From positions 1 through 15,360 of the forward strand of contig CADATR010000072.1 of NCBI GenBank assembly GCA_902790885.1: a stretch of DNA of 15,360 nt, read 5' to 3'. This DNA is from an uncultured Eubacteriales bacterium (GTDB lineage: Bacteria; Bacillota_A; Clostridia; Peptostreptococcales; Anaerovoracaceae). Below are positions 6,250-13,510 of this stretch, piece by piece (positions within the stretch are counted from its first letter, which is position 1; every line of letters starts with the position of its first letter). The notes under the pieces are model-generated. The model did not search any database. It had not been told where the DNA came from and worked only from the letters and a program-made list of their open reading frames with translations. The position numbers and the translations under genes are program-made.

Positions 6250-6765
6250 ATGGAATTTGTTGCAAAACTGGCAGAAGGCTTTATGTCACTGTTCAGTGCC
6301 GGCGGAGAGACCTTCATGGGATGGGTAACAGGAATCATTCCTACACTCGTCTGCCTTATGACCGCGGTCAACTCCATAATCAAGCTGGTAGGTGTTGAGA
6401 AAGTTGAAAACTTTGCTAAGAAGATTACAAAGTATGCCGTCCTCAGGTATACGCTGCTTCCTTTGATGGCAGTCTTCTTCCTTGGAAACCCGATGTGCTA
6501 CACATTCGGACGTTTCTGCGACGAGAAGTACAAACCAGCTTACTACGATGCAGCAGTAAGCTTCGTACACCCGATCACAGGACTGTTCCCACACGCAAAT
6601 GCAGGCGAACTCTTTGTCTGGCTCGGTATTGCACAGGGACTTCAGCAGGCTGGACTCAGCACTGGCGGACTTGCTGTTCGTTACTTCATAGTAGGTCTTA
6701 TCGTAATCCTTATCAGAGGCCTTCTCACTGAGAGGATCTACGTAAACATGATTAAGAACAAGTAG
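6250..6765 (+). CDS. srlA: PTS glucitol/sorbitol-family EIIC component
   Basis: A 171-residue membrane protein of the GUT family, close in length to E. coli SrlA (187). Matching blocks include GGETFMGWVTGIIPTLV, VEKVENFAKK, YTLLPLMAVFFLGNPMCYT, GRFCDEKYKPAYYDAA, and GLFPHANAGELFVWLGIAQG. Several hydrophobic segments form part of the sugar channel together with the C-terminal half of EIIBC. An in-frame GTG at 6193 lies inside the upstream hairpin region. The ATG at 6250 has GGAGG at 6239-6243 with 6-nt spacing and is chosen. It is followed 18 bp later by the EIIBC gene. GUT-family EIIC proteins transport polyols; the family match does not itself fix sorbitol as the substrate. Confidence 0.95.
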   Translation: MEFVAKLAEGFMSLFSAGGETFMGWVTGIIPTLVCLMTAVNSIIKLVGVEKVENFAKKITKYAVLRYTLLPLMAVFFLGNPMCYTFGRFCDEKYKPAYYDAAVSFVHPITGLFPHANAGELFVWLGIAQGLQQAGLSTGGLAVRYFIVGLIVILIRGLLTERIYVNMIKNK

Positions 6766-6783
6766 CGAGGAGGAGGTAAGAAA

Positions 6784-7269
6784 ATGTTTAAGACAATTAA
6801 GATCAATGCCGGAGATGGCGGCTGGGGCGGCCCTCTCACAATTACACCAACTGAAAACTGCTACACAGTTCTTAGCGTAACAGGCGGCGGAATCCACCCT
6901 GTAGCTGCAAAGATCGCAGAGCTCACAGGCGGCGAAGCTGTTGACGGATGGAAGACAACTCTTCCTGACGACCAGGTAATGGTTGCAGTAGTAGACTGCG
7001 GCGGAACAGCAAGATGCGGAGTATATCCTAAGAAGGGTATCTTCACAGTAAACCTGATGCCTTCAGGCGCAACAGGCCCTCTTGCACAGTTCATCACACC
7101 TGAGATCTACGTTTCAGGCGTAAAGGAAAAAGATATCGAAGTACTGGGCGATGCACCTGAAGTTGCTGCTGCTCCTGCAGCTGCAGCTGCGACAAGGGCC
7201 CTAAGACAAAAGACGAGGCTAAGGCTGAGATCGCTGCTGCAAACGAAGGAAAGAAGCAGGGATTCGTAG
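6784..7269 (+). CDS. srlE: PTS glucitol/sorbitol-family EIIBC, N-terminal EIIB part (frameshifted)
   Basis: Residues 1 to about 120 match the EIIB domain of E. coli SrlE: GDGGWGGPL near the start, VVDCGGTARCGVYPKK with the candidate phospho-cysteine, then SGATGPLAQF and EIYVSGVKEKDIEVLGD. The ribosome binding site GAGGAGGAGG is strong. After an Ala/Pro-rich linker (about residues 128-136) the frame enters an arginine-rich stretch unlike the family and stops at 7267-7269. The proper continuation is in another frame from about 7191, so a one-base loss (net -1) near 7185-7194 best explains the break. Either the gene is inactivated, or a sequencing error or recoding event is involved. Confidence 0.88.
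   Translation: MFKTIKINAGDGGWGGPLTITPTENCYTVLSVTGGGIHPVAAKIAELTGGEAVDGWKTTLPDDQVMVAVVDCGGTARCGVYPKKGIFTVNLMPSGATGPLAQFITPEIYVSGVKEKDIEVLGDAPEVAAAPAAAAATRALRQKTRLRLRSLLQTKERSRDS
7186..7194 (+). other. frameshift position in the EIIB-EIIC linker of srlE
   Basis: Family-like sequence runs in frame 1 up to the Ala codons ending about 7191, then in frame 3 from GAC AAG GGC at 7191. The site lies in a GCT/GCA-rich run. There is no canonical X-XXY-YYZ slippery heptamer and no obvious stimulatory hairpin directly after it. Confidence 0.75.
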
Positions 7270-7781
7270 TTCGCCTTGGTAAGGGAGTAGGCGCTGTAGT
7301 AAGCAAGTTCTTCCAGGCCGGCCGTGACACGATCGACATGGTCATCAAGAACATCCTGCCGTTCATGGCATTTACATCAACCATTCTTGGTATCATCAGC
7401 GCAAGCGGACTTGGTAACGTTATCGCTAACACGATCGCTCCACTTGCCGGATCACTTCCGGGAATGCTGGTAATCTGCTTCATCTGCTCACTGCCGTTCC
7501 TTTCACCTATCCTCGGACCTGGAGCTGTAATCGCTCAGATCGTAGGTACACTGCTTGGAGCACAGTTCGCAGTAGGAGCTATCCCTGCAAGATATGCACT
7601 CCCTGCTCTGTTCGCTATTGACGGTCAGGTCGGCGGAGACTTCGTACCGGTTGGTCTTTCCCTCGGAGAGGCTGAGCCGGAAACTATCGAGTACGGCGTA
7701 CCGGCAGTTCTGTTCTCGCGTATGGTCACTGGCCCTCTGGCAGTTCTTATCGCATTCGCGTTCAGCATCGGAATGTATTAA
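7191..7781 (+). CDS. srlE: PTS glucitol/sorbitol-family EIIBC, C-terminal EIIC2 part (frameshifted)
   Basis: In the shifted frame the reading starts with a Lys/Glu/Ala-rich linker (DKGPKTKDEAKAEIAAANE). It then matches the membrane half of SrlE: FFQAGRDTIDMVIKNILPFMAF, GIISASGLGNVIANTIAPLAG, LSPILGPGAVIAQIVGTLLG, LPALFAIDGQVGGDFVPVGLSLGEAE, ending near the usual SrlE C-terminus. The first in-frame ATG (7338) falls inside the conserved GRDTIDM block and has no ribosome binding site, so independent initiation there is unlikely. The family match resumes without a gap, which argues for a recent single-base event in one ancestral gene. If the frameshift is real and not suppressed, the system would lack this half of the permease. 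Confidence 0.85.
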   Translation, partial: DKGPKTKDEAKAEIAAANEGKKQGFVVRLGKGVGAVVSKFFQAGRDTIDMVIKNILPFMAFTSTILGIISASGLGNVIANTIAPLAGSLPGMLVICFICSLPFLSPILGPGAVIAQIVGTLLGAQFAVGAIPARYALPALFAIDGQVGGDFVPVGLSLGEAEPETIEYGVPAVLFSRMVTGPLAVLIAFAFSIGMY

Positions 7782-7790
7782 TAAGGACGG

Positions 7791-7808
7791 CCTGATCCAC
7801 TGATCAGG
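7791..7808 (+). repeat. short hairpin between EIIBC and the HAD gene
   Basis: CCTGATC (7791-7797) pairs with GATCAGG (7802-7808) over a 4-nt loop with no T run. It is probably an intercistronic RNA stem rather than a terminator. Confidence 0.4.
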
Positions 7809-7833
7809 ACCGGAATGTAAAAGGAAGAGAAGA

Positions 7834-8514
7834 ATGGAGGCGCTTTACCAGTACATCATTTTTGACCTGGACGGGACCCTTACAAAGTCTGAAGAAGGGC
7901 TTTACGACTCGATAACCTATGCGTTGGAGAAGTCAGGGGTCGATCCGGGGGATCGTAAGGACATGAGAAGAATGATCGGTCCGGTACTGTGGGAGTCTTT
8001 TCAGAAATTCTACAATATGAGTGCGGAAGAAGCGGACCGGGCATGTGCGTTTTTTACCGAAGCCTATGAAAAGGAAGGGATATACAATGTCTCACTTTAC
8101 GAAGGCGTGGTGCAGATGCTCGAATCGCTTCGGAATGCAGGCAGAATACTTCTTGTTGTGACAGCCAAGCCCCGGGACATGGCTGAGACAGTTTTGAACC
8201 ACACAGGAATAAACCAGTATTTTCAGGCAGTCATAGGGCCGGCTCGAGGACAAAAGAAGACCGATAAAGGCTCACTGCTTAAGGAAGCACTTAGTTTTCT
8301 GGCAACGACCGGAAAAGATCATTTTCAGAAGGAACAGGCTGTTATGGTGGGCGACCGCATGTTTGACATGACAGGCGCCGCCGAAGCAGACATCCAATCT
8401 ATTGGTGTTCTCTATGGATACGGCGAAAGGCAGGAGCTGATCAGTTCAGGAGCAGAACATCTTGCCGATACACCTGCAGATGTTGTAAAATTGGTCTGCG
8501 GGGAGCCGTTGTAA
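7834..8514 (+). CDS. HAD-superfamily (subfamily IA) hydrolase, phosphoglycolate-phosphatase-like
   Basis: A 226-residue protein with all four HAD motifs. Motif I is FDLDGTLT with nucleophile Asp-11 and Asp-13. Motif II is VVTAK with Thr-110. A motif III lysine lies around KKTDKGS (142-145), and motif IV is GDRMFD at 173-178. An alpha-helical cap (about 20-95) after motif I is typical of phosphoglycolate phosphatase-like members. An AAGGAAG site precedes the ATG by 6 nt. It sits between EIIBC and HPr, so it probably works on a phosphorylated intermediate or side product of this pathway, either releasing a product or removing toxic sugar phosphates. The substrate cannot be told from the sequence. 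Confidence 0.88.
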   Translation: MEALYQYIIFDLDGTLTKSEEGLYDSITYALEKSGVDPGDRKDMRRMIGPVLWESFQKFYNMSAEEADRACAFFTEAYEKEGIYNVSLYEGVVQMLESLRNAGRILLVVTAKPRDMAETVLNHTGINQYFQAVIGPARGQKKTDKGSLLKEALSFLATTGKDHFQKEQAVMVGDRMFDMTGAAEADIQSIGVLYGYGERQELISSGAEHLADTPADVVKLVCGEPL

Positions 8515-8546
8515 ACAGATGATTATAGTAATCAAGGAGAAACAAA

Positions 8547-8810
8547 ATGGTATCAAAGGAATTCACGATCAATAATGAACTGGGATTACACATGCGTCCG
8601 GCAAGCCTTCTTTCTCAGATGGCAGCTAAATATCAGAGCAACATTACAGTTAAGTACAATGGTAAGGACTTCAACTGCAAGAGCGTTATGCTTCTGATGA
8701 CCGCGCTCATCAAGAAGGGCTCGGAGATCGAGCTCGTCTGTGACGGTCCGGATGAAGAGGAAGCTCTCGCTGCTCTCTCGGCTTTCATCGATTCGGGAAT
8801 GGGAGACTGA
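8547..8810 (+). CDS. ptsH: phosphocarrier protein HPr
   Basis: An 87-residue protein of standard HPr length. The phospho-acceptor His-15 lies in LGLHMRPAS. Ser-46 in CKSVMLLM is at the position used by HPr kinase in Bacillota, although the residues after it (VMLLM) differ from the usual ILGVM. HPr carries phosphate from EI to EIIA. An AAGGAGA site lies 6 nt before the ATG. It follows the HAD gene by 32 bp and precedes EI. Finding ptsH inside a sugar-specific operon means it is either a dedicated copy or the only HPr of the organism; the window cannot settle this. Confidence 0.95.
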   Translation: MVSKEFTINNELGLHMRPASLLSQMAAKYQSNITVKYNGKDFNCKSVMLLMTALIKKGSEIELVCDGPDEEEALAALSAFIDSGMGD

Positions 8811-8828
8811 TATAAAAGTATACTTCTC

Positions 8829-8858
8829 TGCTCCCCTGCAAATTTTTGCAGGGGAGCA
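8829..8858 (+). terminator. 13-bp stem-loop between HPr and EI genes (candidate attenuator)
   Basis: TGCTCCCCTGCAA (8829-8841) pairs perfectly with TTGCAGGGGAGCA (8846-8858) over a 4-nt loop. The following bases ATTTATTA are only partly U-rich, so it is probably a leaky terminator or processing site. The EI ribosome binding site starts 11 nt downstream. A leaky stop here would give more HPr than EI. Confidence 0.6.
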
Positions 8859-8881
8859 ATTTATTAATGGAGGATCAGAAA

Positions 8882-10588
8882 ATGTATAAAGGAATTGCAG
8901 CATCACGCGGAATCGGCATCGGCAGCATCTGCCGCATAGTTGAGCAGGATCTTTCTTTCGAAACAAAAATGGTCTCTGATATTGCCGCTGAAAAGGCTCG
9001 TTTTCAGAAAGCCATCGACGATTTTGTGGAAGAAACATACGCAATGGCAGAGGATGTCAAAAAGAACATCGGTCCTAAGGAGTCGGAAATACTTCTCGGA
9101 CACGCAGTCATGATCTCGGACCCGTCGATGTCGGGAGAGATGTTCAACATGATAGAAGCCGGACAGTGCGCTGAGGCTGCTCTTACCGGTGTCTGCGACA
9201 TGTTCTACGGCATTTTCTCGACAATGGATGACGAGATGATGCGCCAGAGAGCATCGGATATCGCTGATGTAAAGGTAAGCATCCTCAAGAAGCTGCTCGG
9301 CATCAGGGACATAGAGATCGGCAAGGTCGCTCCGGGAACCGTACTCGTATGCAAAGACCTCACACCGTCGATGACATCCCAGATAGTCAAGGAGAATGTT
9401 GCCGGCATCATCACTGAGATCGGAGGCCCTACATCCCACTCGGCCATCCTTGCAAGAGCTCTTGAGATCCCTGCAGTACTTTCAGTGCCGGGAATCGTTG
9501 ATCTGGTAGAAGACAAGGATACGGCTATTGTAGACGGTACAGCCGGTGATGTATTCATCAACCCGGAAGGAGATGTGCTTTCGCAGTACATCATCAAGCG
9601 TGAAAACTTCATCAAGAAGAAGGAAGAACTGAAGAAGTTCATCGGCAAGGAGACTCTTACCGCCGATGGAGATAAACTCGAGATTTACTGCAACATCGGT
9701 ACGCCTAAGGATGCGAAGAAGGCCATGGAGTGCGACGGAGAGGGCGTAGGCCTGTTCCGCTCGGAATTCCTGTTCATGGACAACACGCATCTGCCTACCG
9801 AAGAGGAGCAGTTTGAAGCATATAAGGAAGCCCTTGAGACGATGGAGGGAAGGACTGTCATCATCCGTACGCTCGATATCGGCGGTGACAAGGACATCCC
9901 GTACATGGACTTTGAGAAAGAAGAAAACCCGTTCCTCGGATTCAGAGCTGTCAGATACTGCCTCGCTCATGAGGATATGTACAGGGTGCAGCTCCGCGCA
10001 ATAACAAGGGCAAGCGCTTTCGGAAAGGCCAAGATCATGGTGCCTCTTGTCACAACAGTAGACGAGGTAAGACGCGTAAAGAAGCTCGTTGCTGAGATCA
10101 AGGACGAGCTCAGAGCTGAGGGCATCGCATTTGACGAAAGCATAGAGGTCGGATGCATGGTAGAAACAGCGGCGGCATCCGTGATAGCTGATCTTCTCGC
10201 AAAGGAGGCAGACTTCTTCTCGATCGGCACAAACGACCTTACAGGATACACCATGGCTGTAGACAGAGGGAACGCCAAGGTAGCATACCTCTACTCAGCT
10301 TTCCAGCCGGCCGTGCTCCGCTCCATCAGACAGATCATCAAGGCCGGAAAGGAAGCAGGCATACCTGTGGGAATGTGCGGCGAGGCCGCGGCAGATCCTC
10401 TGATGATCCCGCTGCTCATGTCGTTCGGACTCGATGAGTACAGCGTTAACCCTGTGCTCGTTCTCACTGCCCGCTGCATCATCTCCAAGTGGACTAAGGC
10501 CGAGGCCGATGCTCTTGCGGATAAGGTAATGGCAATGGACAACATCGAAGATGTCCTTGCGGCTCTTAAGGCGGCAGCAAAGGAATAG
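8882..10588 (+). CDS. ptsI: PTS enzyme I (phosphoenolpyruvate-protein phosphotransferase)
   Basis: A 568-residue protein of normal EI length. It takes phosphate from PEP onto His-186 (GGPTSHSAILARAL) and passes it to HPr. PEP-binding elements include LFRSEFLFM (Arg-292), GFRAVRY (Arg-354), DFFSIGTNDL (445-453) and Cys-499 in MCGE. Several usually conserved positions differ: FQPAVLR for FHPAVLR, CGEAAADP for CGEMAGDP, and NPVLVLTARCII where SPSxILPARxLI is usual. The C-terminal domain is thus somewhat divergent. GGAGG at 8869-8873 is 8 nt before the ATG at 8882; ATG 8867 overlaps that site and is not chosen. It is the last gene of the PTS unit and a strong terminator follows. Confidence 0.95.
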   Translation: MYKGIAASRGIGIGSICRIVEQDLSFETKMVSDIAAEKARFQKAIDDFVEETYAMAEDVKKNIGPKESEILLGHAVMISDPSMSGEMFNMIEAGQCAEAALTGVCDMFYGIFSTMDDEMMRQRASDIADVKVSILKKLLGIRDIEIGKVAPGTVLVCKDLTPSMTSQIVKENVAGIITEIGGPTSHSAILARALEIPAVLSVPGIVDLVEDKDTAIVDGTAGDVFINPEGDVLSQYIIKRENFIKKKEELKKFIGKETLTADGDKLEIYCNIGTPKDAKKAMECDGEGVGLFRSEFLFMDNTHLPTEEEQFEAYKEALETMEGRTVIIRTLDIGGDKDIPYMDFEKEENPFLGFRAVRYCLAHEDMYRVQLRAITRASAFGKAKIMVPLVTTVDEVRRVKKLVAEIKDELRAEGIAFDESIEVGCMVETAAASVIADLLAKEADFFSIGTNDLTGYTMAVDRGNAKVAYLYSAFQPAVLRSIRQIIKAGKEAGIPVGMCGEAAADPLMIPLLMSFGLDEYSVNPVLVLTARCIISKWTKAEADALADKVMAMDNIEDVLAALKAAAKE

Positions 10589-10622
10589 GGCCGGTTTTGC
10601 AGACAAATGATTTTATAATAAA

Positions 10623-10657
10623 CATGACCCGCGCATCCGCGCGGGTCATGCTTTTTT
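10623..10657. terminator. strong terminator between convergent EI and ATP-grasp genes
   Basis: CATGACCCGCGC (10623-10634) pairs perfectly with GCGCGGGTCATG (10639-10650) over a 4-nt loop, followed by C and six T. On the minus strand a TTTATTATAAAA tail follows the same stem, so it probably serves both convergent genes. Confidence 0.9.
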
Positions 10658-10659
10658 GA

Positions 10660-11880
10660 CTATCTGTATAATCCCGGGATAACAGACTCTGCCTGCTCAT
10701 CCAGGATGAATCTGACGTACTCCCGAACCTCGTCTTCTGTATCGAGAAGAGCCATGTACAGCTGATTGCCCATGGCTTCGGAGAAGACATCAGGCACGCG
10801 GCGGCACATCGTCATTCTGTCGCCGTAGCGCTCCATTATCTCTTCATGAGAGTGAACGTGGCTGAATGTATCCTTGGTGCCTACGTATACACACCAGCGG
10901 TCAGCGCCGTCCTGAGCTTTTCTTTTCTGACCGAAGCATATCATGTCGGCCCATATCTGATATACATCCGTTGAATGCGAGAAGTTCATCATATCAGGGA
11001 TGAATCCGCCTGCAGGCCTCATGTTTACCTCGAGCCCGGCGAATTCCCCGGCTTCAGCGAGTCCCTTGCGGGCCTCATTCAGTCTGAAGAACTCAAAATG
11101 CACAAAACGGCTCTTTACATTGAATGCCTTGAGCGCCCTGCGTCCGTAATCGCGAAGCTGAGCCGGCATATCAGGCATCACGAAGATGACGCACTCCGTG
11201 CCGTTATTGACGCTGTCGGCAATGTTTACGCATCTGAGTGAGGACTCGAAAAGAGGGTCCCCGTTCTTGTCGCATATCGCGTCATAAGTGTAGATATCTC
11301 CAACGATGAACTCCTCCATCACATAGTCCATGCCCTGCACGGCTTCAAAGAAGGCGAGGAGATCGTCCTCATTGTCTATTTTGAAAGTCTCGCTGGCTCC
11401 GACTCCCACGGTCGGCTTCGCGAATACCGGATAACCGCCTATCTCTTCGATGAAGGCTTTCGCGGCTTCGACGTCGGACACGCGGTGCTGGCGGGCTGAA
11501 GGTATGCCTGCGGCCTTGTAGACAGGCTTCATTGCTGCCTTGCTCTTCCAGAGGGCAAGCTCATCAGGATGTACGCCCGTGCCTACATTGAAATCCCGGC
11601 GCAGCTCAGCGTCGAGCTCAAGCCAGTACTCATTGTTGGACTCTATCCAGTCGATGCGGCCGTGTCTGAAAGCGAAATATGCCACGGCGCGGTATACCTG
11701 GCCGTAGTCCTCCATGTTGTCCACTTTATAGTACTCGGTCAGCGAGTTCTTAAGATCGTCATGCAGGGAATCATAGGGAGCATCCCCGATGCCGAGAACG
11801 TTGACCCCGTTCCGGTGCAGTCTGTCGCAGAAGTTCCGGAAGTTGTCCGGAAAGTTAGGTGATATAAATACAAGATTCAT
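10660..11880 (-). CDS. ATP-grasp domain protein, carboxylate-amine/thiol ligase type
   Basis: A 406-residue protein with an N-terminal Rossmann-like segment (MNLVFISPNFPDNFRNFCDRL) and an ATP-grasp fold. The nucleotide-binding lysine is in FAKPTVGVGAS (Lys-155), the adenine-contacting EEF lies near 189-191, and the metal-binding EVNMRPAGG is at 284-292. The family activates a carboxylate as acyl phosphate for attack by an amine or thiol, as in biotin-carboxylase-like, PurK-like and peptide-ligase enzymes. The substrate is unknown. The ribosome binding site is poor: AAAGAG close to the ATG, AAAGGG further up. It is divergent from the PIG-L gene, with about 160 bp between starts, and convergent with EI. 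Nothing visible connects it to the PTS locus. Confidence 0.85.
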   Translation of the reverse strand: MNLVFISPNFPDNFRNFCDRLHRNGVNVLGIGDAPYDSLHDDLKNSLTEYYKVDNMEDYGQVYRAVAYFAFRHGRIDWIESNNEYWLELDAELRRDFNVGTGVHPDELALWKSKAAMKPVYKAAGIPSARQHRVSDVEAAKAFIEEIGGYPVFAKPTVGVGASETFKIDNEDDLLAFFEAVQGMDYVMEEFIVGDIYTYDAICDKNGDPLFESSLRCVNIADSVNNGTECVIFVMPDMPAQLRDYGRRALKAFNVKSRFVHFEFFRLNEARKGLAEAGEFAGLEVNMRPAGGFIPDMMNFSHSTDVYQIWADMICFGQKRKAQDGADRWCVYVGTKDTFSHVHSHEEIMERYGDRMTMCRRVPDVFSEAMGNQLYMALLDTEDEVREYVRFILDEQAESVIPGLYR

Positions 11881-12042
11881 CTTTGTCTCTTTGCCCTTTC
11901 AATACCTGTAAAATTTGGAAATATCAACAGATTTCCTTTGATAATACTATATTTCACAACAAAAAACACGAAAATAGCTATGTTCGGGATATAATAATTG
12001 CGGAAAGAGAAATATGTTAGAGATCGATCAGAGGAGCAGTAT
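11881..12042. promoter_or_regulatory. divergent promoter region, ATP-grasp and PIG-L genes
   Basis: On the plus strand TATAAT at 11990-11995 is a good -10 for the deacetylase gene, with no clear -35. On the minus strand TTGATA with a 17-nt spacer to TATTGA is a weak promoter for the ATP-grasp gene. An inverted repeat GGAAAT (11917-11922)/ATTTCC (11931-11936) overlaps that promoter and could be an operator. Confidence 0.4.
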
Positions 12043-12813
12043 ATGGGTCTGACAAAACTGGCGTTGAAGATCGCGGCGCCCGCGCCTGCGGTAGAGTCAT
12101 TTTCAAGTTATATGTTCATAGGTCCGCATCCGGATGATATTGAGATAGGCTGCGGCGCAACAGCCGCTAAGCTTGCGGCATCGGGGAAGAGCATCTGCTT
12201 CCTTATACTTACCGACGGAAGATACGGTGACGGCCATTCCGGCGGCATAAAAGGGGACGAGCTTGCCGCGCTCAGAAAGCAGGAGACGCTGGCATCGGCC
12301 GAACGCCTCGGCGTGAAGGATGTGCGCTTTCTCGATCTGTGCGACGGCGGTTTTTACGACTATGAGGACATGAAAAGGGGTATCGCCTCAGCTGTGGGTG
12401 AATTCGGACCGGAGCTTATATTCGCTCCTGATCCGTATACCGGGCGCGAATGTCATATAGACCATCTGAACGCGGGCCGGGCCGCAGCGCATGTCGCTTA
12501 TATGTCTCCGTATCCGGGAATAGCGGAAGGCATGGGATCTCAGCAGGCGGATGTGAAAGGGATAGCGTTCTACATGACGGCAAGGACCAACCGGTATGTA
12601 AAAGTTTCAAAAGAAATGTTTGCCCTGCAGAACGAGGCGCTTTTCGGCTGCCATACCAGCCAGTACCCGCCGGGAGAGCCCGAAACAAAACAGCTTCAGA
12701 TGTATCTGAAGCTGCGATCGGCAGATTTCGGTCTGCGTAATTTATGCGCGCACGCAGAGGGCTTCTGCGTGCTGGGACAGACTCACATGCACTGCATTCC
12801 TGAGACTGTCTGA
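12043..12813 (+). CDS. PIG-L/LmbE family deacetylase
   Basis: A 256-residue protein with the zinc-site motif GPHPDDIEIGCG (His-29, Asp-31, Asp-32) and the second ligand motif HIDH (138-141). The family contains N-acetylglucosaminyl-type deacetylases, such as those for GlcNAc-PI, GlcNAc-inositol and GlcNAc-malate (BshB). A TTG at 11998 would extend it by 15 residues, but GAGGAG at 12031-12036 places the start at ATG 12043. The middle of the protein (FYMTARTNRYVKVSKEMFALQNEALFGCHTSQY) is typical of LmbE-like proteins. It is divergent from the ATP-grasp ligase; a deacetylase-plus-ligase pair would suit synthesis of an amine conjugate such as a thiol cofactor, but that is inference. Its stop is 4 bp from the convergent gntR gene. 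Confidence 0.9.
   Translation: MGLTKLALKIAAPAPAVESFSSYMFIGPHPDDIEIGCGATAAKLAASGKSICFLILTDGRYGDGHSGGIKGDELAALRKQETLASAERLGVKDVRFLDLCDGGFYDYEDMKRGIASAVGEFGPELIFAPDPYTGRECHIDHLNAGRAAAHVAYMSPYPGIAEGMGSQQADVKGIAFYMTARTNRYVKVSKEMFALQNEALFGCHTSQYPPGEPETKQLQMYLKLRSADFGLRNLCAHAEGFCVLGQTHMHCIPETV
12691..12714. repeat. perfect inverted repeat inside the deacetylase gene
   Basis: CAGCTTCAGA (12691-12700) and TCTGAAGCTG (12705-12714) flank TGTA, encoding QLQMYLKL. A 10-bp perfect stem within coding sequence about 100 bp before the stop could influence mRNA decay, or could be chance. Confidence 0.35.
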
Positions 12814-12817
12814 TGAT

Positions 12818-13477
12818 TCAGAAATACTGAGCCATGCGGCGGAGCTTGGACTGCTCCATATGGTATTCCATCGCCTTGCGGCCCGCGGCAGGATTCCTTG
12901 TCTCAAAGGCTTCGTAGATAGCCTTGTGCTCTTCGAGTATTGACTTGAGGCTTTCTTCCGTATATGTCTTATGCGGAGCGGAGTATTTCAGATATGTATG
13001 GTAGATCGACAGAGTCTTCTGTATCATGCGGTTTCTTGTGCCCGCGTAGATTATGTTATGGAACTGGGTATTAAAGGACAGCACTTTATCAACATCTTTC
13101 CTTAATGTGTAGAACTCCATGAATTCCAGGCTCTCAGCCAGACTATCGAGTTCTTCGCTGCTCATGCGCTTTATGGCCCATTCTACGGCCTGCACCTCAA
13201 AGAGTATCCTCAGATCGAACAGATCCGATATATCGCGCTTGGAGAGGCCTGTGACGAAGGCTCCGCGGTTAGGGATGTTTTCAATGAGCCCGTCTGCCTC
13301 GAGCTGCCTGAAGGCCTCTCTTACAGGTGTGCGGCTCACGTTGTATCTCTTGCAGACTACCTGCTCAGTAAGCTTGCTTCCGTCAGGTATCACGCCTGAA
13401 AGAATATCCTTCTGTATCTCTGAGTACAGTCCGGCCGAAAGAGGCTGGCTCGATTTTTCTCCGTTGATAATATCCAT
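12818..13477 (-). CDS. GntR-family transcriptional regulator, FadR/FCD subfamily
   Basis: A 219-residue protein. A winged helix-turn-helix occupies about residues 15-80 (VCKRYNVSRTPVREAFRQLEADGLI, wing NRGAFVTG). The FCD ligand-binding domain follows, with histidines near 140 (FNTQFHNIIY), 184 (EEHKAIYEAF) and 206 (EYHMEQSKLRR), the usual metal-ligand pattern for binding small organic acids. Two ATGs are adjacent; GAGGTGA ends directly at the first (13480), while the second (13477) has better spacing and is chosen. The gene is divergent from the aconitase-like hydratase, so it probably controls that gene in response to a carboxylate. Its own promoter overlaps an ATTGTATACAAT palindrome, which suggests autoregulation. 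Confidence 0.92.
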   Translation of the reverse strand: MDIINGEKSSQPLSAGLYSEIQKDILSGVIPDGSKLTEQVVCKRYNVSRTPVREAFRQLEADGLIENIPNRGAFVTGLSKRDISDLFDLRILFEVQAVEWAIKRMSSEELDSLAESLEFMEFYTLRKDVDKVLSFNTQFHNIIYAGTRNRMIQKTLSIYHTYLKYSAPHKTYTEESLKSILEEHKAIYEAFETRNPAAGRKAMEYHMEQSKLRRMAQYF

Positions 13478-13510
13478 CATTCACCTCGGGTTTTCCATAC
13501 GATTGTAATC

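Noticed and set aside
7186..7220. Programmed -1 frameshifting in srlE
   Set aside because: The reading shifts at the Ala codons before any slippery run. The only A-rich tetranucleotide (CAAAAG near 7207) comes after the family-like sequence has already changed frame, and no stimulatory structure is evident.
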